Origin: Chitinimonas arctica
GTDB lineage: Bacteria > Pseudomonadota > Gammaproteobacteria > Burkholderiales > Chitinimonadaceae
DNA length: 64,000 nucleotides
Assembly (NCBI RefSeq): GCF_007431345.1
Contig: NZ_CP041730.1
Span: 868,001-932,000, forward strand
Direction: 5' to 3'
The notes below the pieces were generated by a model. That model ran no database searches and was not told the DNA's origin. It worked only from the letters and a program-made list of their open reading frames with translations. This document shows, in pieces, positions 44,157 through 55,904 of this stretch; position 1 is the stretch's first letter, and each line of letters begins with the position of its first letter. The position numbers were made by a program, and so were the translations under genes.

Positions 44157-45053
44157 CTACTTCGGCAAGGGCGCGGCAGGATCGAACCAAAGGCTCTTGT
44201 CGGCCAGCGGTGTCTGCGGTGGCAGCTCGCTGTTTTGCAGATGGAGCACCCGCCGCTCGTTCACATTCGCCCTGCGTATCCACTCGCCGTTGTAGCGCCA
44301 GAATATCTCGTCGAAGCTGCCGTCCTTGATCATGGCCCGCAAGCCTTGCTCGATACGTTGCGCCAGGCGGGTATTTTCCTTGGCGACGAAAAAGTAATAG
44401 GGATTGTCGTAGCGGATCAAAAAACTTTGTTCGATCGCCAGATTGGGAACGGCGGTCCGGTTGGCTTCGTACTCGCTGAATGCCTCGGACAGCCCGCGCG
44501 GGAACAGGTCTATCCGGCGGATTGCCAGCATGCGGAAGAGGCTGTCGTAATTGCTGGTGACGACATTCAAACCGGCGGCGGTCAGCAGCTCGTTGCCCGC
44601 CCACCCGTTGCCCTGCCCTACGATGAATTTCTTCAGGTCATCCAGGCTGCGGACCTTGTCGAATTCCCCCTGCCGGCCTTCCGCGATCAGCGCGATACGA
44701 AAGCCGCCCAGCCCCTTGCGCAGGCAAATGCGGATGGGCAGGAAATCCTTCTCCATATCCAGCGAGGTACTACCCCAGCCCAAGGTCAGATCCTTGCCGC
44801 TGGCGAGCGTCACCTGCTGGCGCGCCTTGTTCATCACAATACCGGCCGGCCGCATGGTGTAGCCACCGTACTGCTTGCGGGTGTGCTCCAAAGCGCCTTT
44901 GAGCAGCTCCAGCTTGTCTTCGTGACGCACATCATTGATACCCTCGGGTGCAGGGTAGATCACCTCATCGGAGGCTGGCGTAGCGGCGGCCAGATGCACA
45001 CTGGCGAACAGGGCAAGCACGAAACGCATGGACGAAAAAGCAAAGGCGGGCAT
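44157..45053 (-). CDS. periplasmic amino-acid-binding-like protein (SBP family 3)
   Basis: 298 residues with an N-terminal signal sequence (FVLALFASVHLAAATPA; start at 45053 or 45029). It has the two-lobe pattern of stand-alone extracellular solute-binding proteins: VRSLDDLKKFIVGQGNGWAGNELLTAAGLNVV, RIDLFPRGLSEAFSEYE and NTRLAQRIEQGLRAMIKDGSFDEIFWRY. No ABC genes are adjacent. Proteins of this kind often act as orphan binding proteins; the ligand is unknown. Confidence 0.85.
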   Translation of the reverse strand: MPAFAFSSMRFVLALFASVHLAAATPASDEVIYPAPEGINDVRHEDKLELLKGALEHTRKQYGGYTMRPAGIVMNKARQQVTLASGKDLTLGWGSTSLDMEKDFLPIRICLRKGLGGFRIALIAEGRQGEFDKVRSLDDLKKFIVGQGNGWAGNELLTAAGLNVVTSNYDSLFRMLAIRRIDLFPRGLSEAFSEYEANRTAVPNLAIEQSFLIRYDNPYYFFVAKENTRLAQRIEQGLRAMIKDGSFDEIFWRYNGEWIRRANVNERRVLHLQNSELPPQTPLADKSLWFDPAAPLPK

Positions 45054-45090
45054 ACCCCATCATAGCAGCGCCGATTTTATGTTCCGGCTT

Positions 45091-45633
45091 TCAAGACCCC
45101 AAGGCACGCGAGCGAAGCGTTCCCGCAGCTTTGGCGATCATGGCCGCCGACAGCAACGGTAGCCATACCCAGCAAAATTCCGACAGCAGTACCGCCAGGC
45201 CCCGTTCGGAAAGAAAACGCCCGACGCCTATCGGCGAGACGGCAATGACCTGCCACGGCAGAAAGTAACGCTCGTCCGACAAGGGCCATAAAAAAGCGAC
45301 GCCCAAGCCTCCCGTGGTCAGCGCATCCAATACGCCATGCGAAGCCGCCGAGAGAGCGACGAAACCCACCACCGTGCTTTTCCTGGCTCCCATCCAAACC
45401 GACCACGGCATGGCGGCCAAGCCCAACAGGCCGGCAAACAGCAGTGAATGGCTGAACCCGCGATGCCCGAATGGGGATGCATACGGAATGCCGAACTTGA
45501 ACGCGAGCACATCGGCATCGGGCAAGAGCGTCGACAGGATGCCAAGCATCAGCAAACGCGGTGGAATGGTCTTGCTGCCCAGCGCAATGGCGAGGGCAAG
45601 CGGCACGGCGGGGTGAGAGAGAAGAGAAGCCAT
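45091..45633 (-). CDS. membrane-bound metal-dependent hydrolase, YdjM/DUF457 family
   Basis: 180 residues with four to five hydrophobic helices. Signature: SLLSHPAVPLALA at the start, LLPDADVLAFKFGIPYASPFGHRGFSHSLLFAGLLG, and SHGVLDALTTGGLGVAFLWPLSDERYF. The Asp and His residues in LPDAD, GHRGFSHS and SHGVLDALT form the metal-binding set of this family (YdjM is LexA-regulated in E. coli). I start at the ATG at 45633; a site is not clear. Confidence 0.9.
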   Translation of the reverse strand: MASLLSHPAVPLALAIALGSKTIPPRLLMLGILSTLLPDADVLAFKFGIPYASPFGHRGFSHSLLFAGLLGLAAMPWSVWMGARKSTVVGFVALSAASHGVLDALTTGGLGVAFLWPLSDERYFLPWQVIAVSPIGVGRFLSERGLAVLLSEFCWVWLPLLSAAMIAKAAGTLRSRALGS

Positions 45634-45667
45634 GGGACGCGAGCTTCGCAGCCGCACGGACGCGCCG

Positions 45668-46642
45668 TCAAGTTCCTTGGTCCTCCCCTCGGATACATGC
45701 CAACAATCCAAGCGCGTGCCGCCTCAATACTCCTTCCAAAGCTGCCGGAACCTCGATCGAAAAGGAAAAGGGCAGCCGCGCCAACTCGCGCGCCATCCAA
45801 TCAAGATCATCCGCCTGGCTATGCAGCAAGGTGCCGGCTGCCACTGATTCCAAAATACCCAAGCTGGTAAACACCGACGCGCTCGCCGTGGCCAGATCGG
45901 TATGCAATAGCACCCGCACGCTGTGCGCGCGCGGAATGGTGGCCATGGCGGTAGTCAGAAAACGCATGGCATCAAAGTCGGCCGGCCGGGCAAAACTGGC
46001 CGGCAGCAACTCGGCCAGCAAAATGCGGTCTAGCCGAAACGAGCGTTTGTCCTGGCGTAGGTGGCAAAAACCGACCACGAACCATTTGCCCCCTAGATAA
46101 CTCAATCCGTAGGGATCGATTGCGCGTTCGGTCCGAGCTTGCCCCGGCGCGCCATAGCGCAGCCTTACCCGCTGCCGGTTCTGCGCTGCCGCGCTGAGCG
46201 TCGCCAGGATTTCGGTATCGCTGGCCGTCTTCGCGCGAGCGATATCCAGGCTCACCGTCTCGCCGACCGCGCGCATTCGCTGGCGCAATTTGTCCGGCAG
46301 CACCCGTTCGAGCTTGGACAAGGCGCTCTCGCCCGCCGGCGCATGGCTGGCCAAGCCCAGGCTGCGCGAAGCCACCAGGCCCAAGGCAAGCGCCAGGGCC
46401 TCGTCATTGGTAAATAGCATGGGCGGTAGCTTGAAGCCCTGCATCAACCGGTAGCCGCCGTCACGGCCCCGTTCGGTCAGAACCGGAATACCCAGCGCCT
46501 CCAAAGCCAGGATGTAGCGCCGCAAGGTGCGCGGATCGACCTCGAGCCGGCGCGCCAACTCGGCGCCACTGATCAGGCCATGGTTCTGCAATAGTTCGAG
46601 TAGCGCCAGGACGCGGGTGGTGGGACTAGCCATACGGACCAT
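45668..46642 (-). CDS. HTH/WYL-domain transcriptional regulator (YafY-like)
   Basis: 324 residues. The N-terminal HTH_11 domain reads RVLALLELLQNHGLISGAELARRLEVDPRTLRRYILALEALGIPVLTERGRDGGYRL. A WYL domain follows (ERAIDPYGLSYLGGKWFVVGFCHLRQDKRSFRLDRI, where WYL appears as KWFVVGF). The C-terminal WCX part ends LACIRGEDQGT. WYL proteins sense small or nucleic-acid ligands. It is divergent from the LysE gene (132-base gap), which it probably regulates. Start at 46642 or 46633. Confidence 0.93.
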   Translation of the reverse strand: MVRMASPTTRVLALLELLQNHGLISGAELARRLEVDPRTLRRYILALEALGIPVLTERGRDGGYRLMQGFKLPPMLFTNDEALALALGLVASRSLGLASHAPAGESALSKLERVLPDKLRQRMRAVGETVSLDIARAKTASDTEILATLSAAAQNRQRVRLRYGAPGQARTERAIDPYGLSYLGGKWFVVGFCHLRQDKRSFRLDRILLAELLPASFARPADFDAMRFLTTAMATIPRAHSVRVLLHTDLATASASVFTSLGILESVAAGTLLHSQADDLDWMARELARLPFSFSIEVPAALEGVLRRHALGLLACIRGEDQGT

Positions 46643-46774
46643 CTTATCCGCAATCAGGACAGGTTCTGTCCTAATTAAGCTTTAATCTTTGCAACAGAAA
46701 AACGACCTGACGAAAGGGAAAACCATGGCATCCACCTTCATCCGCCCACCCGCTTCCACATGGAGGTCCACCCC

Positions 46775-47413
46775 ATGAGCGACACGACCAATCTCTGGCT
46801 GTATTTCCTGATGGTCTTCGGCGTCATTATCCTGCCGGGCATGGATATGGCCTTTGTCATGGGCAGCAGCCTGACGGGCGGACGACGGGCGGGTCTGGCG
46901 GCGGTGGCCGGTACCGTGGTCGGCGGGGTATGCCATATGATCATTGCGGCGACCGGCATCAGCGTGGTGCTCAAGCTGATGCCGGGCGCCCTGCTCGCCA
47001 TGCTCTTGATCGGCGGCGGCTATATCGGCTGGATAGGCTGGTCGCTAATGCGCGTCAGCAGTTTGACGGGACCGACGCTGGCCAACGGCGGCCATACCGT
47101 CTCGCAAAGCTTCTTTCGTGCGTTGGCAACATGCATGCTGAACCCGAAGGCCTATATCTTCATGCTGGCGGTCTTTCCCCAATTCATCCACGCGGAACGC
47201 GGTTCCATCTGGGCCCAGGCCGGCGTGCTGAGCCTGATTACGGCGTGCACGCAAATCGGCGTGTATGGCGCCTTGGCCCTGGTGGCGGCGCAGGCACAGA
47301 CGGCGCTGACGGAACGTCCACGGGCGAATGCGTGGATGGCGAAGGGGGTGGGGTTGGTATTGATGGTGGCGGCGGTGTTGACGCTTTATAGCGGTTTGGT
47401 GGGGCTGGTTTGA
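46775..47413 (+). CDS. LysE/RhtB-family amino-acid exporter
   Basis: 212 residues with about six membrane helices. Family signature: YFLMVFGVIILPGMDMAFVMGSSLTGGRRAGLAAVAGTVVGGVCHMIIAATGISVVL, where PGMDMAFVxGxSLTGGRRAG matches the LysE PGPxxxxVxxxSxxxGxxxG motif; later MLNPKAYIFMLAVFPQFI. It exports amino acids or similar metabolites. The start is the ATG at 46775 (GGAGG 9 bases upstream), not the in-frame ATG at 46760. Confidence 0.94.
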   Translation: MSDTTNLWLYFLMVFGVIILPGMDMAFVMGSSLTGGRRAGLAAVAGTVVGGVCHMIIAATGISVVLKLMPGALLAMLLIGGGYIGWIGWSLMRVSSLTGPTLANGGHTVSQSFFRALATCMLNPKAYIFMLAVFPQFIHAERGSIWAQAGVLSLITACTQIGVYGALALVAAQAQTALTERPRANAWMAKGVGLVLMVAAVLTLYSGLVGLV

Positions 47414-47497
47414 AGTACGACAACTCAGCCGCCACATGCTGCAATACGAATATTGGCCAGCGCGAATTGAAAGAACAATCGATGCATGGAGTTGTAT

Positions 47498-47767
47498 ATG
47501 TATATGAATCGAATCACATCAAACCCTGCCGTGATGATGGGCAAACCCGTGATCGACGGCACACGTATCACCGTGGAAAACATCTTGGACCGTCTGGCAG
47601 CCGGCGAAAGTATCGAGCAGGTATGCGAAGCCTTGCCACGAGTCCAACTCGATGATGTGCGTGCTGCGCTGGACTTCGCCTCAGGGCTTGATCCATATCA
47701 GCGCGACGGTAGCCGAAGCTGGGCTCAATTGGCGCAGTATATGAACGGGAAGGAGATCCGACTATGA
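47498..47767 (+). CDS. DUF433 (VapB-like antitoxin) protein, 89 aa
   Basis: Complete DUF433 domain: ITSNPAVMMGKPVIDGTRITVENILDRLAAGESIEQVCEALPRVQLDDVRAALDFA, in which GKPxIxGTRITVExILDxLAxGES is the defining stretch. These proteins usually form the antitoxin of a pair with a PIN-like DUF5615 toxin. GGAG lies 6 bases before the ATG at 47498 (alternatives 47486, 47504). Its stop overlaps the start of a 60-residue gene by 4 bases. Confidence 0.92.
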   Translation: MYMNRITSNPAVMMGKPVIDGTRITVENILDRLAAGESIEQVCEALPRVQLDDVRAALDFASGLDPYQRDGSRSWAQLAQYMNGKEIRL

Positions 47768-47946
47768 GTCGTGGACTGATGAACAAGCTGGCCAACATGC
47801 CCACCACCGATAAGGAAGCGGTAAAAGCCTCTCTGTGCAGACCCGACGGGCGGCGCGGCGTCATGGTCGCGACCAACGCCGATGTTTTGCTGCCAAAGCG
47901 AAAGCCTGTCGGTGGGCCGCCAACCTTGAAACGCAAGACTGCTTGA
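47764..47946 (+). CDS. basic 60-aa protein translationally coupled to DUF433
   Basis: The ATG at 47764 overlaps the DUF433 stop (ATGA) and has a perfect AAGGAG site 8 bases upstream, within the previous gene. The protein is basic (MSRGLMNKLANMPTTDKEAV then RPDGRRGVMVATNADVLLPKRKPVGG) and shows no PIN-domain acidic residues, signal peptide or membrane segment. I do not recognise it. By position it is the partner in a possible toxin-antitoxin pair or a remnant of one. Confidence 0.65.
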   Translation: MSRGLMNKLANMPTTDKEAVKASLCRPDGRRGVMVATNADVLLPKRKPVGGPPTLKRKTA

Positions 47947-48003
47947 CACTACAACTCCGCCGCAGCGGGGTCGCATACTTCAATAGCGCTTTCTTAGCTG
48001 CCC

Positions 48004-48663
48004 CTAATCGCGGCCCGGCGCACCCAACGGAAAAAGTGGCCTGAAAGGCCGCGCCTCCTCGACCGCCCTCGCAAATGACGGTCGGGCAAGCAAGCGCGCG
48101 CGATAGGCGCGCAGCTCAGGGAAGGTGTCGGCTATCCGGTATGTCCAGTCCGCATAGAACAGCGAGGGCGCGGCGGCGCAATCCGCCAGCGTGAAATCCG
48201 CTCCTGTGGCCCAAGTCCTGCCGGCGAGTTGGCCTTCGAGCCAGGCATAGGCGCGTTCCAGCTTCTCTTCGGCAAATGCCAAACCTTCCTGGCGCTTCAG
48301 CGCCACCCCGGTCAGCGCGCCATCCACGGCGTGTTGCATCATGTTCATCACATGCAGGTCGAAGAAGCGGTCCAGAAAGCGCACATCCAGCGCGGCCATT
48401 GGATCGGCCGGCAGCAGACGCACGGGGCCGGGATAAGCAAGCTGCAGGTACTCGATGATGATGCTGGTCTCGACGATCGTGCGCTCGCCATCCACCAGCA
48501 GCGGAAATTTGCGCAAGGGCCAGCGCCTCAGCCACTCGGCCGTGTGCTGCGGCGTCTCCGCGCCGATACAGCGGAATTCGAAGGGCGTGTCGTTTTCGTA
48601 CAGTGCGATCAGCACTTTCTGCGTGTACGAAGAGAAGGGATGACCGTAGAGCACGAGCGACAT
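48004..48663 (-). CDS. glutathione S-transferase
   Basis: 219 residues. The thioredoxin-like N-terminal domain reads LVLYGHPFSSYTQKVLIALYENDTPFEFR, with Ser/Tyr near residue 9-11 at the glutathione site, followed by the cis-Pro in RKFPLLVDGERTIVETSIIIEYL, where ETSIIIEYL binds the gamma-glutamyl part. The C-terminal helical domain has TGADFTLADCAAAPSLFYADW, the N-capping-box motif. The start is the ATG at 48663 with GAGG 9 bases upstream. Substrate unknown. Confidence 0.93.
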   Translation of the reverse strand: MSLVLYGHPFSSYTQKVLIALYENDTPFEFRCIGAETPQHTAEWLRRWPLRKFPLLVDGERTIVETSIIIEYLQLAYPGPVRLLPADPMAALDVRFLDRFFDLHVMNMMQHAVDGALTGVALKRQEGLAFAEEKLERAYAWLEGQLAGRTWATGADFTLADCAAAPSLFYADWTYRIADTFPELRAYRARLLARPSFARAVEEARPFRPLFPLGAPGRD

Positions 48664-48770
48664 GGCGGGGCCTCTTTTTTCGAGCGCGTTCATTTGCGGG
48701 TACTTGAACATACTCATCCCCCTTGCCTGCCGCAAGCCGAGTCTGGTGCGCATCACCGCGTATTCGCTAT

Positions 48771-48810
48771 TTAAAAAAAACGCCGACCACCCCTCAGGGT
48801 TGGTCGGCGC
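48771..48810 (-). terminator. intrinsic terminator of nrdA
   Basis: On the minus strand: CGCCGACCA (48809-48801), an inner loop with ACCCTGAGGGG, TGGTCGGCG (48789-48781), then TTTTTTTTAA. It lies 70 bases after the nrdA stop and shows that nothing is co-transcribed downstream of nrdA. Confidence 0.92.
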
Positions 48811-48878
48811 TTTCCATCAAGCTGGGCTACCAGTGCGGCCAGGCCATACGCCAGGCTTTCAGGCGCCCGCCGGCCGAT

Positions 48879-51788
<2,910 letters not shown>

Positions 51789-51998
51789 GTGAGGAGATCC
51801 CCTTTTTTGCTGTTGGTTTGACTGCGCGCTACGCCGGCGAAGGTACGCTGCGCGGGCCACGATTGCAGGTTGAAATGCAGCGGAACGGGCGCCGGAAAAG
51901 GACCGGCGCAAGCGAGCCGCCGCACGCACATGGGAAAAAATCTGGCGCCGGCAGGCCCGGCGCATCATGTGCATAAAATTGTGTAGAAAATGTGGAAA

Positions 51999-52014
51999 AC
52001 ACAATATCTAGTGT
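51999..52014 (-). promoter_or_regulatory. NrdR box 1
   Basis: ACACAATATCTAGTGT matches the NrdR consensus (ACACWATATATWGTGT-like palindrome) in the outer positions. It lies about 210 bases upstream of the nrdA start. Confidence 0.88.
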
Positions 52015-52030
52015 TTTTGTACGGCTCTGA

Positions 52031-52046
52031 CCACTAATTCTAGTGT
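52031..52046 (-). promoter_or_regulatory. NrdR box 2
   Basis: CCACTAATTCTAGTGT is a second, less perfect copy. The two boxes are 32 bases apart, three helical turns, as known for NrdR sites, and would let NrdR (dATP/ATP-sensing repressor) bind on one DNA face. Confidence 0.78.
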
Positions 52047-52268
52047 TCCGCCTGCCAGCCCGCAAGCTTTCCGTCGCCCCCTTACGTGGCTGCGGGCTTT
52101 GGCAGGCGTGACCGGCGCAGGCCGGGGGAGGCCAGGGTGAAATCCGTCCGCCGCGCATCGCCAGGACACCCCGACCGCCTTGTGGATAAGTCGGTTCGGC
52201 TGTCGCGCTTGCCGTGCCGACCGCCCTACGCGATGATGGCCGCATCCTCCAATCTGCCAAGGATCACC

Positions 52269-52652
52269 ATGCGACGCGCCCTCTTTCGGCTGGGACTGAT
52301 GCTGGCCCTGCCCCTTGCCCACGCCACACCGCCCCAGCCCGATCCGGGCCAGGCTGCCTTGATCGAATTGCGCAACACCATCGGCGACGGCACCTGCCAG
52401 AAGGATGCCCAATGCCATACGGTCGCCCTGGGCGCCAAGGCCTGCGGCGGACCGGCCTTCTATCTGCCATGGTCCGACCGCGAGGGCTTGGGCGAACGGG
52501 TCAAGGAGCTGGCCGCGACCTACACCCGGCTCAGCAAGGCACAGGCAGAGGCCACCGGCGAAATGTCGGACTGCAGCGTGATCAGCGACCCTGGCGCGGT
52601 GTGCCGGCTGAACCGTTGCGTGCTGGAACCGGCCGGTCGCAAGGCAGTATAA
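52269..52652 (+). CDS. exported Cys-containing hypothetical protein, 127 aa
   Basis: Signal peptide MRRALFRLGLMLALPLAHA, then a mature domain with conserved-looking cysteines: NTIGDGTCQKDAQCHTVALGAKACGGPAFYLPWSD, and CSVISDPGAVCRLNRC. Six Cys suggest disulfides in the periplasm. Domains with GDGxCxxDxQCxxxxxGxKACGGPxxYLxWS occur in uncharacterised proteobacterial proteins. The start is the ATG at 52269, with AAGGA 7 bases upstream. Confidence 0.8.
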   Translation: MRRALFRLGLMLALPLAHATPPQPDPGQAALIELRNTIGDGTCQKDAQCHTVALGAKACGGPAFYLPWSDREGLGERVKELAATYTRLSKAQAEATGEMSDCSVISDPGAVCRLNRCVLEPAGRKAV

Positions 52653-52686
52653 AAAAAGCCACGGACAACCCTGTCCGTGGCTTTTC
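52651..52686. terminator. bidirectional intrinsic terminator
   Basis: A-run (52651-52657), GCCACGGACA (52658-52667), loop ACCC, TGTCCGTGGC (52672-52681), TTTT. It is shared by the convergent exported-protein and subtilase genes. Confidence 0.9.
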
Positions 52687-52726
52687 AATCGTCATGGTCC
52701 GGCCCCTGCGGGCCGGATAAGACGCT

Positions 52727-52971
52727 TTAGATACCGGCGTTGGCCGGGGAATTGCGCGATACCGAATTGCCTGGCGGCAGCGGATCGTTGGTTTCCACCA
52801 GCACCACGCTGCTACCTTGCGGCACGCCTTCGGCTGCATAGCGGACGGCGCCCAGATAGCGCTTGCCGACGGCAAGGCCCTTCCAGTTCACGCCCACCGA
52901 GGCGGTGCCGCCCATATAGGCCTTGGCCGGCAACATGACGCGGAAATCGCCGCCGGTGTCGCCGCTGCCAA
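52727..52971 (-). pseudogene. displaced C-terminal tail of the subtilase gene
   Basis: In the +1-shifted frame the subtilase continues KGGSTSYKLSSWVVGSG from about 53010, then MLPAKAYMGGTASVGVNWKGLAVGKRYLGAVRYAAEG and ends at 52727. This is a beta-sandwich closing strand set that fits the preceding domain. Restoring one C in GCCCCAAGG (53012-53015) joins it to the main frame, giving about 1036 residues in total. Confidence 0.8.
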
Positions 52972-55836
52972 CTACCCAGCTGGACAGCTTGTAGCTGGTG
53001 CTGCCGCCCTTGGGGCGTAGCCGATCACGCAGACGTTGTAGGTGCCGGCCGCCAGGTTCAGCGTCTGTACCAATTCGTCCGAGGTGGAGCTACCGCTGCT
53101 GCCGACCGCTACGCCGTTGCTGTTGAGCACCAGCAGGTCGAGGTCGTCCTGGTCGCCGTGACCGGTTTCCGAGTTGTACATGGCAACACGGGTAACCAGG
53201 TTGCCGGCCGGCACCACCAGTTGGTGCACCTTCACACCACCGGTCGGATCCGAACCGGCGGCGCATTCAGCCACGCCGTCGCCGGTCACCTTGTTGACGG
53301 TGCCGTCGAACACGGTTGCTTCCTTCATGCCACCCTTGACGGCGGTCAGCGCGCCGGCAAAGCCGGTACCCACGGTGAACACCTTGTTGCCGGTCGCCGA
53401 TTCGCTGGTCAGCAAGGCCGGTGCGGCCAACATGGCGGCGCGGGCCGTCAGCGGGCTGCGCACGGTATGGGTACCGTCGCTCCAGACCAGCGAGCCATAC
53501 TGCCAGGCTTCCTGCGGTGCCGTGGTACGGGTCAGCTTGACGGTGAAGCTCTTGCTTTCGCCAGGGTTCAGGGTCAGCGAGGCCGGTGTCACGGTGGCGT
53601 TGAAGCCGGTGATGGTGGCGCTGCCGTTGTAGGTGGACACCGTGCTGCCGACGTTCTTGACGGTACGGGTGAAGGTGAGCTGGCCCAGCACGCTGCCTGC
53701 GGTCAAGGAAGCCAGGTTCAGGTTGTACGGCGCAATGGAGCCATAGGTGCTGCAGATCGATGCCGGCAGGCCGACATTGTTGCCGCACATGTAGCGCACG
53801 TAGTCCAGCGTGTTGGCGTCGTACACCAGGCCGGGATCGGCCGCCGAGTTGGGGTTGACGTGCCCGGCGCCTTGCGCCCATGGCAGACGGCCGTTGGACA
53901 TGCCAGGCTGGCCATCGTCCAGGGTGTTGTAGCCGGTGGTCATCAGGGCCGACTTGATCGCGGCAGGCGACCAGCTTGGGTGCTGCTGGTGCAGCAGGGC
54001 CGCCAGGCCAGCCACGTGCGGGCTGGACATGGAGGTGCCTTGCAGGAAGTCCCAAGCGGCCGGCGGTACCACGCTGCCGTCATTGATGGCATTGCGCTCG
54101 GCTTCGGTTTGCGGCGGCACGTAGCCGGCCAGGATGTCCACGCCCGGTGCGGTCACATCGGGCTTGAGGGTGTTCAGGTCACCCTTGTTCGGACCGCGCG
54201 AGGAGAAGCCGGCCATCGCCGGAGCGGGCACACCGCCGGAGGTGGTGGTGAACACGCCGATGCTGGCCTGGCCCGTGCCGGTAGCGGCATAGGTCTTGAT
54301 CAGCGCGCCGTCGGCGGCGTTGACGTGGACGGTCGGCACGCTATGGGCAACGGCCAGCTGCGTGGTGGCGCCGCCGGACACATTGACCAGCAACATGCCG
54401 GCGCCGCCGGCGGCGTGTACGGCCGCGCTCTTGTCCACCAGCGGATTGGTACCGCGGTCACAGACGACGATCTTGCCGGCCACCTTGGCCGGGTCGAGCA
54501 CGGCGGTGTTGAAGCACAGGCGGACATCGTTCAGGCTGGCGCCGGGCAGGCCCACGCTGCTGGACAGCACGACGGCGGTCTGCGGCAGTTCGGTGGGGTT
54601 CATGGACGCGCCCTTGTAGGTCGCGCCATTGCCCAGCGTGGTCGAACCTTCCAGGTAGCGGTCATGGGTGGAAGCCGCCACCGTGGTCAGCCATGGGCTG
54701 ATGTGGGCGACCTGGTTGGCCGGGCCGCTGTTGCCGGCCGATGCCGCGACGAACACGCCGGCATTGGCGGCGCCGAAGAAGGCCTGTTCAACCGGGTCCA
54801 TCACGCTGGTCTGGCTGCCGCTGATCGAGTAGTTGATCACGTTCACGCCGTCTTCGACCGCTTTGTCGATGGCCTTGACGCTGTCGGCGTTGAAGCAGGA
54901 GTTCTTCGGGGTACCTGGCAGGGCCGGGTTGTCGTAGCTCCAGCACACCTTGTAGACGGCCACGCGAGCGCGCGGCGCCATGCCGGAGGTCTTGCCCATG
55001 GGCACGCCGGCTACCGAGGCGAGTACGCCGTGGTTACCCGCGGCGGTGCTGGCGGTGTGGGTACCGTGGCCACCGTTGTCGCGCGGCGAGCGGTAGTCGC
55101 TCCAATGCGGGGTGTAGGTGCCGGCGGCAATCAGGGCGTCATATTGATCGCGGAAGATCTGGGCGCCGATCAGCTTGTTGTTACAGGCACGGAAGCTCGG
55201 ATCGATTTCGCAGGTACCGCGCCAATTGGACGGTGGCGCACCGTAGACCAGGGTGCCGCTCGGGTCGTTGGTGGGGTTGCCGCTGGCGTCGATGCGATCG
55301 GCGAAGGCGGCGTTTTCCGGCCAGACACCGCTGTCGACGATACCGACAACCACGTCTTCGCCGGCGGCGCCGATGCCACCCAGTTGCGACCACAGGCCGA
55401 CACCAGGCTTGTCCAGACCCAGGAACTTGGGCGTGTAGTTGCTCAGCAACTCACGCGGCTGGTCGGCGGTAATCGCCAGAACGTCGCCGCTCTTCTTCAG
55501 CGCGCGCACTTCCGCGTCGGTCAACATGGCGGAGAAGCCGTTGAACACCAGCTTGTATTCATACACCACCGGCGCATTGCCGATGATGGCGGTGACATTG
55601 CTCTGCTTCTGGCCCAGATAGTTGATGTAAGCCTGCACATCGGCGGCCTGCACGTCGAGGCGCTTGCCGGGAGCCGGCTGGGTGGCTTTCAGGCCGGCGA
55701 CACCGCCGGTGTAGGAAGCGACGGGCTTGTCGGCCAGTTGGACGATGTATGGATGGCGGGCGTCATCGGCGAATGCTGTGCTGGCAAGGCCAGACAGCAC
55801 GGCGAGTACGGCCCATTGAACCGGCGTACGGGTCAT
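52972..55836 (-). CDS. secreted S8 serine protease (subtilase), frameshifted near the C-terminus
   Basis: 954 residues in the open frame. Signal peptide 1-23 (ending STAFA). An I9 inhibitor-type propeptide covers about 28-130 (HPYIVQLADKPVASY to AITADQPREL). The catalytic triad is Asp168 (VGIVDSGVWPE), His257 (NGGHGTHTAS) and Ser near 600 (LQGTSMSSPHVAGLAALL). A PA domain is inserted before the Ser segment (VVCDRGTNPLVDKSAAVHAAGGAGMLLVN). A fibronectin-III-like domain follows (RTVKNVGSTVSTYNGSATITG), then a pre-peptidase-type beta domain (DQDDLDLLVLNSNG). A one-base loss at about 53012 cuts the last 80 residues. The catalytic part is intact, so it may still be active outside the cell. Confidence 0.93.
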   Translation of the reverse strand: MTRTPVQWAVLAVLSGLASTAFADDARHPYIVQLADKPVASYTGGVAGLKATQPAPGKRLDVQAADVQAYINYLGQKQSNVTAIIGNAPVVYEYKLVFNGFSAMLTDAEVRALKKSGDVLAITADQPRELLSNYTPKFLGLDKPGVGLWSQLGGIGAAGEDVVVGIVDSGVWPENAAFADRIDASGNPTNDPSGTLVYGAPPSNWRGTCEIDPSFRACNNKLIGAQIFRDQYDALIAAGTYTPHWSDYRSPRDNGGHGTHTASTAAGNHGVLASVAGVPMGKTSGMAPRARVAVYKVCWSYDNPALPGTPKNSCFNADSVKAIDKAVEDGVNVINYSISGSQTSVMDPVEQAFFGAANAGVFVAASAGNSGPANQVAHISPWLTTVAASTHDRYLEGSTTLGNGATYKGASMNPTELPQTAVVLSSSVGLPGASLNDVRLCFNTAVLDPAKVAGKIVVCDRGTNPLVDKSAAVHAAGGAGMLLVNVSGGATTQLAVAHSVPTVHVNAADGALIKTYAATGTGQASIGVFTTTSGGVPAPAMAGFSSRGPNKGDLNTLKPDVTAPGVDILAGYVPPQTEAERNAINDGSVVPPAAWDFLQGTSMSSPHVAGLAALLHQQHPSWSPAAIKSALMTTGYNTLDDGQPGMSNGRLPWAQGAGHVNPNSAADPGLVYDANTLDYVRYMCGNNVGLPASICSTYGSIAPYNLNLASLTAGSVLGQLTFTRTVKNVGSTVSTYNGSATITGFNATVTPASLTLNPGESKSFTVKLTRTTAPQEAWQYGSLVWSDGTHTVRSPLTARAAMLAAPALLTSESATGNKVFTVGTGFAGALTAVKGGMKEATVFDGTVNKVTGDGVAECAAGSDPTGGVKVHQLVVPAGNLVTRVAMYNSETGHGDQDDLDLLVLNSNGVAVGSSGSSTSDELVQTLNLAAGTYNVCVIGYAPRAAAPATSCPAG

Positions 55837-55904
55837 ATTGGTTAATCCCTAGTGTCTATTTGTTTAATTCGTAGGATTTGCTGCGCGTTCAAGCCGCGCC
55901 GCGA

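Noticed and set aside
53158..55845. Long plus-strand open frame antisense to the subtilase
   Set aside because: His/Gly/Val-rich shadow of the S8 gene, which carries a clear catalytic triad on the other strand.
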